Source of the DNA: DATFKA01 sp042095835
Lineage (GTDB): Bacteria; Bacteroidota; Bacteroidia; Chitinophagales; Saprospiraceae
Direction: 5' to 3'
NCBI GenBank assembly: GCA_042095835.1
Contig: JBELML010000119.1
Location: 1-20,199 of the forward strand
DNA length: 20,199 bases
Made by a program: the position numbers and the translations under genes. The notes beneath the pieces are model-generated. The model saw nothing but the letters and a program-made list of their open reading frames with translations. It had not been told where the DNA came from and ran no database searches. This document shows, in pieces, positions 8,078 to 15,259 of this stretch (the stretch's first letter is position 1; every line of letters starts with the position of its first letter).

Positions 8078-8329
8078 GCATTCTCCCAAATCTTGAGTAA
8101 TATACACTGAGGAAAAAGTAATAAATACTTCCTAGGCCCTTTCCTAGGGAAGCTTTAGTATAGAAGTGAAAGCGAACGCAATAAAGTCTAGAATACTTGA
8201 ATTTACTGATCGCCTTCATAAACTCTAAGGTAAGCTAAGAGTTAATAAAATTAGACTGACAATCCAATTTTATACTTACTCAAAGGAAATAGCTATTTTA
8301 GTACTTGAGTCTTATAATTGAAAGCTTCT

Positions 8330-8857
8330 ATGATAAAATCATTCCTTTCGCGATTAGCGTTTTTACTGCTTACAATCCTGGTCGTCAGCTGCGATGACGA
8401 GCCCAACAACCCCATCAGTGATGCCTCTATCTTTGGTGAGTGGACCTTGCAAAGTATGCAGTACTCTGGTGGAAATACCGTGGTTTCAGGCAACGAAACC
8501 TACGCAGCAGAGTTCAATGGTACGGCTAAAAATATCTCTACGACTATGACTTTGAATGAAGATGGTACTTACACTTCTATGGGGAACTATACCGTTGATG
8601 TGGCCTTCACTTTTGGGAACCAGACCTTTACGCAGGAGACCACGTATACAGACTTCTTGGGTGGCGGCACTTATACGCGATCAGATGATCTGCTCACCTT
8701 TACTTTTGATCCTAATGAAGAGGCAATGGAGGGACAAATCATCAGACTTTCGGATACCGAGTTGTCACTGAAAGTATTGGTTATCACCGAATCAGTCGAC
8801 AACGAGAGTACCAGTAGAGTGAGGATCGATGGTCAATACGAGTTTGTCAGAAACTAG
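8330..8857 (+). CDS. Lipocalin-like outer-membrane lipoprotein, function unknown
   Basis: A 175-residue lipoprotein precursor. The signal peptide has basic residues K3 and R8, a hydrophobic core and a lipobox ending VVSC, with lipidated Cys21. The mature protein begins CDDEP, and acidic residues just after the cysteine resemble the Bacteroidota surface-lipoprotein export signal. The rest is rich in beta strands and opens with SIFGEWTLQSMQY, the typical first strand of small lipocalin-like lipoproteins; later come MTLNEDGTYTSMGNY, GGGTYTRSDDLLTFTF and LSDTELSLKV. These proteins are common in Bacteroidota and their ligands are mostly unknown. The frame also allows a TTG start at 8318, but ATG 8330 gives a better signal peptide. 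It is divergent from the SNF2 gene and convergent with coaX, with a 10-bp gap. Confidence 0.82.
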   Translation: MIKSFLSRLAFLLLTILVVSCDDEPNNPISDASIFGEWTLQSMQYSGGNTVVSGNETYAAEFNGTAKNISTTMTLNEDGTYTSMGNYTVDVAFTFGNQTFTQETTYTDFLGGGTYTRSDDLLTFTFDPNEEAMEGQIIRLSDTELSLKVLVITESVDNESTSRVRIDGQYEFVRN

Positions 8858-8867
8858 ACTAGAGCTG

Positions 8868-9647
8868 CTATTTTACCTGCTCGGCTACTTTTTCTCCTAT
8901 AATACGCAGTCCCTCTAAAGTCAAATTTGGATTAATCGCATGAAAGCTTTCCTGTAAAGGACTCAGGATATGGACCAAGCCACCCGTACCTATAGCTACG
9001 AAGGAGTCACCTAGTTCTTTGCGTATCTCGGCGAGCATATATTTGACCAGCCCTACATAGCCGATTAATATACCACTTTGTATTGCGTGGGTAGTGTTCT
9101 TGCCCACAGCACTTTCTGGATACACTAGGGGTACTTCAGGGAGCTGTGCCGTATTGAGAAATAAAGCGTGGATGGCGGTTTTGAGACCAGGCGCAATATT
9201 GACACCCAACAGGGCCCCACTCTGATCGACTATAGTGAAGGTGAGCGCCGTGCCAAAGTCGACTATAATGCAATCTTTTTGGTAAAGATGATGAGCAGCC
9301 ATCGCATTGGCATACAAGTCGGTCCCTAATTGCTCTTTGCGCTCTACTTTTAAGTGGAGATGCTCATATAGTTCAGGGCCTAATAAAATAGGGTCTTGGG
9401 CAAATAATTGGGCTACCAAATCTTTGATGACCACGGTGAGGGAAGGTACTACACTACTAATGACAATCTGGCGAACCGGCTGATGCAATAAGCCCTGTTC
9501 TAAAAATAAGTTGCTGATCCGATCTTGATAGAAAGCAACTGGATTTTCACTCATATGAGTAGGTAGTCTCCAGGTAGAGGTCCATTTTTGATGATGATGT
9601 ACACCAATAACAACATTTGAATTGCCAATATCAATAGCTAACAGCAT
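8868..9647 (-). CDS. coaX: Type III pantothenate kinase
   Basis: Phosphorylates pantothenate with ATP, the first committed step of coenzyme A synthesis, in the cytoplasm. Type III enzymes belong to the ASKHA fold, unlike CoaA. Visible motifs in the 259-residue protein: the phosphate-binding DIGNSN (6-11), GTDLYAN (108-114, corresponding to the family GxDR region), VDFGTALTFTIVD (129-141, with candidate catalytic D130), GVNIAPGL (148-155), and GTGG (220-223) of the C-terminal nucleotide-binding half. Length is typical. The frame stays open to 9695, but I chose ATG 9647 because the protein then begins directly with the first strand MLLAIDIGNSN; it leaves 36 bp to the divergent ATG at 9684, whereas the longer frame would overlap it. 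The 3' end is convergent with the lipoprotein gene. Confidence 0.95.
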   Translation of the reverse strand: MLLAIDIGNSNVVIGVHHHQKWTSTWRLPTHMSENPVAFYQDRISNLFLEQGLLHQPVRQIVISSVVPSLTVVIKDLVAQLFAQDPILLGPELYEHLHLKVERKEQLGTDLYANAMAAHHLYQKDCIIVDFGTALTFTIVDQSGALLGVNIAPGLKTAIHALFLNTAQLPEVPLVYPESAVGKNTTHAIQSGILIGYVGLVKYMLAEIRKELGDSFVAIGTGGLVHILSPLQESFHAINPNLTLEGLRIIGEKVAEQVK

Positions 9648-9683
9648 ATTTTTTTTATTTTCCGTCCTACTAAAAAATAACCG

Positions 9684-10226
9684 ATGGATTCTCAACTATT
9701 CAACTTACAGCGTAAGGTAAAACAATATAAAGAGGTATTACAAAATACCCGCGATTATCGCCAAGTTTGGCAAGATAGTCTCAAGCAAATTATTGTCAGC
9801 AAGCTCAACGAACTTTTGAGTGCTACTGAGCTCAATGCTACCGTAGAGGAAAGGGGCGAAATGGAAAACCTCGAAGCCGTAGTTCTCAGTCTCGGCGAAG
9901 TGAAAAGTGGTATGTATCAGCAAGTAGGCAATGACATCAAACGCCATCTCATCAAGCACAATGGATCGCTTATTTATCAGCAATTATTTAATGGCAAGAT
10001 CATTGTTTTGATCCATTATCCCTACATCGAGCAGTACGGCCAACCCGCTCCTCCCAAAACGATTGCTATCTACCGCCCAGAGGAGCTGAAAGCGCCCTAC
10101 TTTGTCCGCCACATGGAAGAGTTTGTAGTAGAAATAAGTAAATGGGAAGATTATGACGATGATGAGCCTACTCAAAAAATTGGTTTCGACTTGAACTTTA
10201 TAGCGCCTGCTGAGGAGGCTGGGTAG
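9684..10226 (+). CDS. Uncharacterised 180-residue protein divergent from coaX
   Basis: I do not recognise a domain. The start ATG at 9684 lies 36 bp from the divergent coaX ATG, so the two promoters must be interleaved. The N-terminal 45 residues are charged and helical (KVKQYKEVLQNTRDYRQVWQDSLKQIIVSKLNELL); the middle looks like alternating beta strands (LEAVVLSLGEV, GKIIVLIHYPYIEQ, KTIAIYRPEEL) and the C-terminus is acidic (WEDYDDDEP). There is no signal peptide or membrane segment, so it is probably cytoplasmic. Codon use looks like that of the neighbours, and the opposite-strand frames are shadows. It is probably a lineage-conserved hypothetical; no role in coenzyme A metabolism can be claimed. 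Confidence 0.8.
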   Translation: MDSQLFNLQRKVKQYKEVLQNTRDYRQVWQDSLKQIIVSKLNELLSATELNATVEERGEMENLEAVVLSLGEVKSGMYQQVGNDIKRHLIKHNGSLIYQQLFNGKIIVLIHYPYIEQYGQPAPPKTIAIYRPEELKAPYFVRHMEEFVVEISKWEDYDDDEPTQKIGFDLNFIAPAEEAG

Positions 10227-10227
10227 A

Positions 10228-10258
10228 AAAAAAAGGTCCATGTAAATGCTACATGGAC
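10228..10258 (-). terminator. Leftward-facing terminator-like hairpin
   Basis: A perfect 9-bp stem, GTCCATGTA (10236-10244) with TACATGGAC (10250-10258), encloses a 5-nt loop. On the minus strand it is followed after CC by eight U residues, the form of an intrinsic terminator for leftward transcripts. It begins just after the stop codon of the rightward gene at 10226, and on the plus strand no U-tract follows. It may stop read-through from lysC, which has its own terminator 160 bp upstream, or end a short transcript. Confidence 0.6.
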
Positions 10259-10391
10259 TCCATAGTTCCCTAAATTAAAAATTTCCCCTTGATTGTAATT
10301 TGTTCTTAGGACGCTACTTTGTGTAGAAGTAACACATTGATTAACATTTATTTTACATTTAATTTTCCATAATGTATCTTTTGGGTTTTAT

Positions 10392-10430
10392 TAAAAAAAT
10401 AAACCCACCTACACTTGCGCATAGGCGGGT
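10392..10430 (-). terminator. Intrinsic terminator of lysC
   Basis: On the minus strand the stem ACCCGCCTA/TAGGTGGGT is a 9-bp pairing with one G-U (10422-10430 with 10403-10411), has a 10-nt loop and is followed by TTTATTTTTTT. It lies 45 bp after the lysC stop codon. On the plus strand the wobble would become an A-C mismatch, so orientation is clear. Confidence 0.8.
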
Positions 10431-10474
10431 CATTCTCAATCCTTAATTGTGCTCTAACCAAATTAAAATTCGTA

Positions 10475-11812
10475 TTAACTGAAGCTATTCACATGCGGAG
10501 CAGCTTGAAAAAGGTGCTCATGCAGATGAAGTAGCGCCTGTTCTTTAAATGTACTCGGTACTAGTACTGAAATATTATTGTTGCTACCTCCGTAAGAAAC
10601 CATACGTATGGGGATATCCGAAAGGGCTGCAAAAATCTTTTTGGTGTAACCCAATTGCTCGTTCAGCGCATCTCCTACAATACATATAATAGATTGATCC
10701 TGATCAACCGATACTTCACCAAATTCGCGTAAAGCGGTCAATATTGCCGGTAGCTGCGTCGCATTATCTATGGTCAATGATACCGATACCTCAGAGGTGG
10801 TGATCATGTCAATAGGCGTTTGATATTGCTCAAAAACTTCAAAGACCCTGCGTAGAAACCCGTAGGCATTCAGCATCCGATCAGAACGGATTTTCAAAGC
10901 AGTAATACCATTTTTTGCTGCTATTGCCGTGAGGCTCTGCCCAGAACCTGCTTGAGAAATAATCGTCCCAGGTGCATTCGGAGCAAAGGTGTTTTTTAGT
11001 CGGATTGGAACATTTTGGCTTTCGGCTGGGATCACGCAGGTAGGATGCAAGATTTTTGCACCAAAATAAGCGAGTTCGGCCGCTTCTCGGTACGAAACCT
11101 GTCTTACTGGCGAGGTGTGCTGGACTACACGAGGATCATTATTATGGATGCCATCGATGTCTGTCCAGATTTGGATTTCTTCGGCCTCAATTGCTGCGCC
11201 GATTAAAGTAGCGGTATAATCACTACCGCCCCGCTGAAGATTATCAATGCCTCCAGATAAGTTTCTACAAATGTATCCTTGAGTGATAAATAGGGGCGTA
11301 TCGGCATTTTGTTCTAAAATCAGGCCTAATTTCTCCCTGATATAGGCAGCGTCTGGTTCATGTGCGTCATTGATACGCATAAAATCAAGCGCAGACAGTA
11401 GTATCGATGTCAGACCTTGACTTTCCAGGTACAATTGGAAGAGTTGGGTCGAAATTAACTCTCCCTGAGCAAGGATCACCTTCTCGAAGGCCGGCTCAAA
11501 CGCTTGATCTAGTAGCCGCTGGATCGTTCCCAGGCAGTCCTTGACAATATCGTCAGCCGCGCTTTGATAAGCAGGAGCTACAAGGCTTTTTGTAAAATCG
11601 GCATATTCTGACCCGAGATGGTATAAACGCTCTTGGGCTAATTGAAGGTCTCCATCTTGAAAAGCAGCAGCAATAGCGACTAGCTTATTTGTGGTACCAG
11701 ATACTGCTGATAAAACCACAATATTACGTTGTCCGTTTTGAATGAGGTTTGCTACATGATGCATGCGCTCCGGGCTCCCCACTGACGTTCCTCCAAATTT
11801 TAAAACCTGCAT
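10475..11812 (-). CDS. lysC: Aspartate kinase, monofunctional
   Basis: Phosphorylates L-aspartate, the entry to lysine, methionine and threonine synthesis. The 445-residue protein has the amino acid kinase domain first: KFGGTSVG (5-12), the substrate/ATP region RGGSDYTATLIG (194-205), and WTDIDGIHNNDPRVV (216-230). Two ACT domains follow (about 305-375 and 376-440), with DMITTSEVSVSL and VSYGGSNNNISVLV, the usual sites of feedback inhibition by end-product amino acids. No homoserine dehydrogenase is fused, unlike ThrA. The frame opens at a TTG at 11827, but ATG 11812 places the first catalytic strand right after Met, so I chose it. The gene is followed by a clear terminator and divergent from the ACT-domain gene at 11975. 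Which amino acid inhibits it cannot be read. Confidence 0.95.
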   Translation of the reverse strand: MQVLKFGGTSVGSPERMHHVANLIQNGQRNIVVLSAVSGTTNKLVAIAAAFQDGDLQLAQERLYHLGSEYADFTKSLVAPAYQSAADDIVKDCLGTIQRLLDQAFEPAFEKVILAQGELISTQLFQLYLESQGLTSILLSALDFMRINDAHEPDAAYIREKLGLILEQNADTPLFITQGYICRNLSGGIDNLQRGGSDYTATLIGAAIEAEEIQIWTDIDGIHNNDPRVVQHTSPVRQVSYREAAELAYFGAKILHPTCVIPAESQNVPIRLKNTFAPNAPGTIISQAGSGQSLTAIAAKNGITALKIRSDRMLNAYGFLRRVFEVFEQYQTPIDMITTSEVSVSLTIDNATQLPAILTALREFGEVSVDQDQSIICIVGDALNEQLGYTKKIFAALSDIPIRMVSYGGSNNNISVLVPSTFKEQALLHLHEHLFQAAPHVNSFS

Positions 11813-11891
11813 AAACCTATTTTTCAATGCCGTAAAAATTCCGATACTTGTCGGATTTGATAACTTGTTTGTTCATTGTTTTTGTCTGGTA

Positions 11892-11922
11892 CAAATGTAG
11901 AGGCCTTCGATTGATATCTCAA
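11892..11922 (-). promoter_or_regulatory. Predicted lysC promoter
   Basis: On the minus strand TTG (11922-11920) is followed after 20 bp by TACATTTG (11899-11892), a perfect Bacteroidota -7 element. Transcription should start near 11885, giving a leader of about 70 nt before ATG 11812. A weak 5-bp hairpin (11840-11855) followed by five U residues lies in that leader; attenuation would be speculative. Confidence 0.65.
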
Positions 11923-11974
11923 TTTTTTGGTGAAATTGTACTTTTTTATGTTTTTTTGTTAAAAATTAAACAAA

Positions 11975-12640
11975 GTGATAAAAATTGCTAATATCGTCCA
12001 GCAGCAAATCGAAGCTTCTCCTTTTCTCACCGATGCGCTCAAAGAAAGGTTGATTAATGTTTCGGCTTTAGCTAGGAAGATTAAACCAGAGGTAGAACGT
12101 GCCTTGGGTAAAGATGTACAGGAGAGTGCCATCATCATGGCGATTAATCGACTGCAGCTGGGAGGAGAACTGACTTTTGTAGAAAAAGGGTTGAGGCAGT
12201 TTTTTTCAAAGCTTAATGATATCAGTGTGCGCTCCAATCTAGTGGATTACACTTTTCAAAACTCCTCCTCCTTATCCCAAAACCTGACTATACTTTTAGA
12301 AGTTTTGCAAACAAAGTACCCCAATACTTTTTATTCTTTTTCGCAGGGGGTAGGGGAGACCACCATTATTGTCACCGATGCTATACAGCAGGATTTAGAG
12401 GAGATCTTTAGAAAAGAAATACGCATTGCCAAAGAAGCACAGCTCTCTGCTATTACCTTGGTACTGCCCAAAGAAAACCGACAACTCTACGGTATTTACT
12501 ATTATATTTTAAAGGAATTGGCTTGGAAGGGCATTAACCTCGTCGAGCTGATTTCTACCTCCAATGAGTTTACGATTATTGTACGCAACTCCAATTTGAA
12601 TGAGGCTTTTACGGTATTATCAGATCTTAGAAATTTTTAG
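11975..12640 (+). CDS. ACT-domain protein resembling aspartate kinase regulatory region, with helical N-terminus
   Basis: A 221-residue protein without a kinase domain. The C-terminal part (about 155-221) has an aspartokinase-like ACT pattern: YYYILKELAWKGINLVELISTSNEFTIIVRNSN. A second, weaker ACT-like half (about 115-150, SQGVGETTIIVTDA) precedes it. The N-terminal 60 residues are helical (INVSALARKIKPEVERALGK, then ESAIIMAINRLQ) and could be a helix-turn-helix, which would make this an amino-acid-sensing regulator. Similar proteins are common in Bacteroidota and are often labelled aspartate kinase in databases, which is wrong for this one because no catalytic motifs exist. The start is GTG at 11975; no upstream start precedes the in-frame stop at 11960. 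It is divergent from lysC, suggesting a link with aspartate-family amino acids. Ligand and DNA-binding role are inferred. Confidence 0.8.
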   Translation: MIKIANIVQQQIEASPFLTDALKERLINVSALARKIKPEVERALGKDVQESAIIMAINRLQLGGELTFVEKGLRQFFSKLNDISVRSNLVDYTFQNSSSLSQNLTILLEVLQTKYPNTFYSFSQGVGETTIIVTDAIQQDLEEIFRKEIRIAKEAQLSAITLVLPKENRQLYGIYYYILKELAWKGINLVELISTSNEFTIIVRNSNLNEAFTVLSDLRNF

Positions 12641-12653
12641 AAATTTATTTCTA
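12628..12653. terminator. Possible bidirectional terminator between convergent genes
   Basis: Arms TAGAAAT (12628-12634) and ATTTCTA (12647-12653) span the stop codon of the rightward ACT gene, immediately before the stop of the leftward gene at 12655. A second TAGAAAT (12638-12644) gives an alternative pairing. The stem is AT-rich and weak, so this is a tentative call. Confidence 0.3.
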
Positions 12654-12654
12654 C

Positions 12655-13032
12655 CTACTCATTCGCCAGACGGATCAAGAAGTAAACCTCGAAGATGGTA
12701 TAGATCAAATAAAGGCCAAAAAAGGGAGCGACAAACAACTTTGAACTAGGCTCCACTACCTTGGCGTAGCCAAGTATAATGCCGGCACTAAAGAGCAGTT
12801 TTATGGTCAAAAAGATGAGAAAGACGTTGGTGAATTGATGTTTGTTCTTACTTTTTACGGCCTTTTTACTCAGGCTAAAGATGAGAAAACAAAGCACTAC
12901 AAAGAAAAGGAAGATCGACCAAGAAAGAATAGCATGTTCAGCGAGTACTGGAAATTGATTTACCCAAAATAAGAGAGCTGCCGTAAGCAGAGAAATGATG
13001 CCCAATTGTTTGAGAAAAGTAGCGCTGCTCAT
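12655..13032 (-). CDS. Four-helix membrane protein, AtpI-like (ATP synthase-associated)
   Basis: A 125-residue protein with four predicted membrane helices (about 9-25, 34-54, 67-89, 99-121), a lysine-rich loop between helices 2 and 3 (KKAVKSKNKHQ), and the ending YLIYTIFEVYFLIRL. This matches the small membrane protein that many Bacteroidota carry between atpZ and atpB, related in layout to ATP synthase subunit I. It follows atpZ by 5 bp on the same strand, so the two are co-transcribed. A role in ATP synthase assembly or ion supply is inferred from this arrangement. Unusually, atpB does not follow: the next gene is convergent and ends 15 bp away. Confidence 0.75.
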   Translation of the reverse strand: MSSATFLKQLGIISLLTAALLFWVNQFPVLAEHAILSWSIFLFFVVLCFLIFSLSKKAVKSKNKHQFTNVFLIFLTIKLLFSAGIILGYAKVVEPSSKLFVAPFFGLYLIYTIFEVYFLIRLANE

Positions 13033-13037
13033 GTATA

Positions 13038-13280
13038 TTACTTTTTGTCTTTGGGATTCATTAAGCCTTTCAAGGGAAGATACATCGCCAGGCCTACGCT
13101 GATGATGGAAATAATCATGGTGAAGATTTTTCCGGTATCTAACCAGGCGTCAACTTTCTGACCACCCAATACACCCAAGACGATGATTAGCCCCATTTGG
13201 AAGGCCATGCCAGAGAATTTGGCGAGGGCCCGTGCATTCTCGGGGCTGACCAATCGGCGTTTGGGTGGTTGATTATCCAA
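13038..13280 (-). CDS. atpZ: AtpZ/AtpI-family protein
   Basis: An 80-residue protein with two membrane helices (about 22-40 and 52-70) separated by a short loop containing GGQKVDAWL, the AtpZ/AtpI pattern. It has a basic, soluble N-terminus and a basic C-terminal tail (MNPKDKK). AtpZ proteins are linked to F1Fo ATP synthase assembly and cation (Mg or Ca) transport. No ATG gives a full-length product: the frame starts at TTG 13280, which overlaps the end of the bactofilin gene by 8 bp (TTGGATAA), so translation is probably coupled to termination of bactofilin. The next in-frame ATG would delete the first 24 residues and part of helix 1. Confidence 0.82.
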   Translation of the reverse strand: MDNQPPKRRLVSPENARALAKFSGMAFQMGLIIVLGVLGGQKVDAWLDTGKIFTMIISIISVGLAMYLPLKGLMNPKDKK

Positions 13281-13755
13281 GGCTACTTGCTTTTTTTACA
13301 GCAGGAGCTTGGCCATTTTGTATTGGAGTATTTCTGCTATCTCCATTCGCAGAAGGTATAGTCTTCTTGGCAGGTTTTTTACCATCCATGCTACAATTTA
13401 CATTAAAGACAGCTCCTGCATTGATTACCAATTTGTTGGTGGTTACATCGCCGTTGACTACGGCGCTTTCTTTGAGGATCAATAGCTCCTTCACTTCTAA
13501 AGTGCCTTCAAACTGGCCCTCGATGACGGCATTTAGGCAATGGATTTCTCCCTCAATTCTACCAGAAGGCCCGATAATGGCTTTAGCTTGGCAAAATAGT
13601 TTACCCTTAATCGTACCATCGATACGGATATCGTTTTCTGAATTTACGGTACCTTCAATCGTAGTACCAGAGACAATGCTGTTTAAAGAATTAGTAGGAT
13701 TGGTATTAATGAAGTTACTACTCTTTCCTGCTTCTTTTTTAGTGTTCCCAAACAT
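13273..13755 (-). CDS. Bactofilin, polymer-forming cytoskeletal protein
   Basis: A 160-residue bactofilin (DUF583 family), a nucleotide-free polymerising protein with a right-handed beta-helix core that scaffolds envelope-modifying enzymes and can affect cell shape. The core lies at about residues 28-122, with short, regular hydrophobic repeats such as IVSGTTIEGTVNSENDIRIDG, AIIGPSGRIEGEI, AVIEGQFEG, LLILKESAVVNGDV and LVINAGAVFNVN. The N-terminal tail and a disordered, lysine- and asparagine-rich C-terminal tail flank it. Start ATG at 13755. It is the first gene of the bactofilin-atpZ-membrane protein trio. In other Bacteroidota an M23 peptidase gene often lies upstream, but not here. Confidence 0.93.
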   Translation of the reverse strand: MFGNTKKEAGKSSNFINTNPTNSLNSIVSGTTIEGTVNSENDIRIDGTIKGKLFCQAKAIIGPSGRIEGEIHCLNAVIEGQFEGTLEVKELLILKESAVVNGDVTTNKLVINAGAVFNVNCSMDGKKPAKKTIPSANGDSRNTPIQNGQAPAVKKASSLG

Positions 13756-13996
13756 ACGCTAGATTTTTACCTTCCTTGATCACTTTATAAAGCTGCCAAA
13801 GAAGAAGATTTTGGTATAATGTTTAAATGAATATATAATCGGTCAATCGTTTCGGGATCCAATGGGGGAACCAAACGCTAAGATAGATAATCAAAACAGA
13901 ATTCAAAAAAAGTGAAGGTCAGAAGTGAAGAAGTAGCTAATCTTTCAAGCTCTGAGAGCGGATAGTTGGCTGAGGTGTAGCAAAAAATGGAGATAA

Positions 13997-14037
13997 ATAA
14001 TAATAGCTCCCAGCGTTTTGCTGTGAGCTATTATTAT
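13997..14037 (-). terminator. Hairpin terminator of the porP gene
   Basis: Arms ATAATAATAGCTC (13997-14009) and GAGCTATTATTAT (14025-14037) form a perfect 13-bp stem, continued after one mismatch by CAGC/GCTG around a GTTTT loop. It starts 9 bp after the porP stop codon. No uninterrupted U-tract follows at once on the minus strand (a T6 run comes 10 bp later), but position and strength favour a terminator. The remaining intergenic sequence up to 13756 shows no gene or clear promoter. Confidence 0.7.
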
Positions 14038-14045
14038 AAGACGAT

Positions 14046-15161
14046 CTAGAAATCTGGACAATACACATTTCGGCGTTGCTGGCCACAGATTTTATATATC
14101 AAGCCAAATTCAAAAGAACCTTGGCTATTACTTGCAGGTTGTAAAGAAGAAACATTCACGTCATAACTAAAGCCTAAGCTAAAGTCATTAAAGTCGAAGC
14201 GAGTCGATAAGATCACTGCATCTGTCAGTATTCCTACTGGTGCTTCTTGACCTGGATCAGCACTATCAGCCGATAGGCCTGCTTCACTGGCGATTCTACC
14301 CCAAAGACCAATCTGGAAAGACTGCTTGTCTCTGGCATTTCCCAATAAAAATTTGAAACTCGTACCCGCATTCAATTGGAAAGATGGTCCCTGGTTCATA
14401 TAGATAATCCCTGGTACCAGCCCTAGGCGTTCGCTCAGTTTGAACTCTCCTCCAGCATGTACGGTGTATCGACTGTAGAGTAAATCTTCTTCGGTCGTAC
14501 CATCTAATACAGATGGATTATCCGGGTCTACAAAAGACTGATTTGCCCGGTTGAGGTGATGAAAGGCACCACCAATATAAAAGTTGCTATTATCATCCAA
14601 TACGGTAAACCATAGTAAACCGGCTGCTAGGTCAGCAAATAGGAAATTGTCTCTATCGAACATGGTCTCCTGTGAGGCTAAAGTGCCATCAAAGCCACCG
14701 GCGCCATCGTGCTGCGTACCCCATCTAAGATTAAGGAAGTCGATGCTACGCTGAGCCGCGCCCACTTCGGCACCTACTACTAGGTACTGGGCTTTATCTC
14801 TATAGCCACCCATCTTTTTACTGTAGGAGAATGAAAGTTTACCGGTGAGGGTAGCAAAATCTGCTTCGCCTGCTCTATCTCCCCAAAAAGTACCTCCAAT
14901 CCCAAAATAGTCATAACGACCAACGGGTATACGCTGATCGTAGGAGACCGAATAAGTACGGAATGAGTTATTGCGGAGTACACTTGCCCACTGGTTGCGA
15001 TAGTTGGCTACTAAGCGAATGTTACAATTCATCACACCTGTCATCGCTGGGTTCAGGTTGAGCGGTGACATGTAAAACTGCGAAAAGTGGATATCCTGGG
15101 CACTCAGGGAGGCTGTTGTCAGGAAGAAAAGGCAGACCGTTAGTGTTTTCAGTTGCTTCAT
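14046..15161 (-). CDS. PorP/SprF-family type IX secretion membrane protein
   Basis: A 371-residue outer-membrane protein of the PorP/SprF family. The signal peptide is MKQLKTLTVCLFFLTTASLSA, with cleavage expected before Q22. The mature start QDIHFSQFYMSPLNLNPAMTG, followed by RLVANYRNQWASV, is the strongest family signature. The rest is alternating amphipathic strands (for example YFGIGGTFWGDRAG, FFADLAAGLLWFTV, FNDFSLGFSYDVNVS), consistent with a beta-barrel. Family members work in gliding motility or type IX secretion, often beside a gene for a large secreted adhesin. Here the neighbours are a protease and bactofilin genes, so any partner must lie elsewhere. It has its own predicted promoter and a 3' hairpin, so it is probably transcribed alone. 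Start ATG at 15161. Confidence 0.92.
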   Translation of the reverse strand: MKQLKTLTVCLFFLTTASLSAQDIHFSQFYMSPLNLNPAMTGVMNCNIRLVANYRNQWASVLRNNSFRTYSVSYDQRIPVGRYDYFGIGGTFWGDRAGEADFATLTGKLSFSYSKKMGGYRDKAQYLVVGAEVGAAQRSIDFLNLRWGTQHDGAGGFDGTLASQETMFDRDNFLFADLAAGLLWFTVLDDNSNFYIGGAFHHLNRANQSFVDPDNPSVLDGTTEEDLLYSRYTVHAGGEFKLSERLGLVPGIIYMNQGPSFQLNAGTSFKFLLGNARDKQSFQIGLWGRIASEAGLSADSADPGQEAPVGILTDAVILSTRFDFNDFSLGFSYDVNVSSLQPASNSQGSFEFGLIYKICGQQRRNVYCPDF

Positions 15162-15259
15162 AAAAGCACTATTTGCTTTTGATAAAAAATTGAGTTTCCT
15201 TCTGGGAAGCTAGTTCGTTTTAACCAAGCTTCATGTTTCAAGGACTAGCTTTTGGGATG

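Noticed and set aside
8128..8152. Bulged hairpin CTTCCTAGG / CCTAGGGAAG before the SNF2 gene, considered as a riboswitch or terminator
   Set aside because: It lies upstream of the predicted SNF2 promoter and after no leftward gene; no known riboswitch core is visible.
8049..8219. 57-codon N-terminal extension of the SNF2 frame
   Set aside because: It is not family-like, contains the predicted -7 box (8070-8077), and the basic MAKKKRS start at 8048 is the natural beginning.
11833..11855. Lysine riboswitch or attenuator in the lysC leader
   Set aside because: The leader is only about 70 nt, far too short for a lysine riboswitch, and the hairpin has just five base pairs.
13265..13762. 165-codon rightward open frame opposite the bactofilin gene
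   Set aside because: It is the antisense shadow of a clear bactofilin; its hydrophobic, serine-rich translation comes from the complementary strand.
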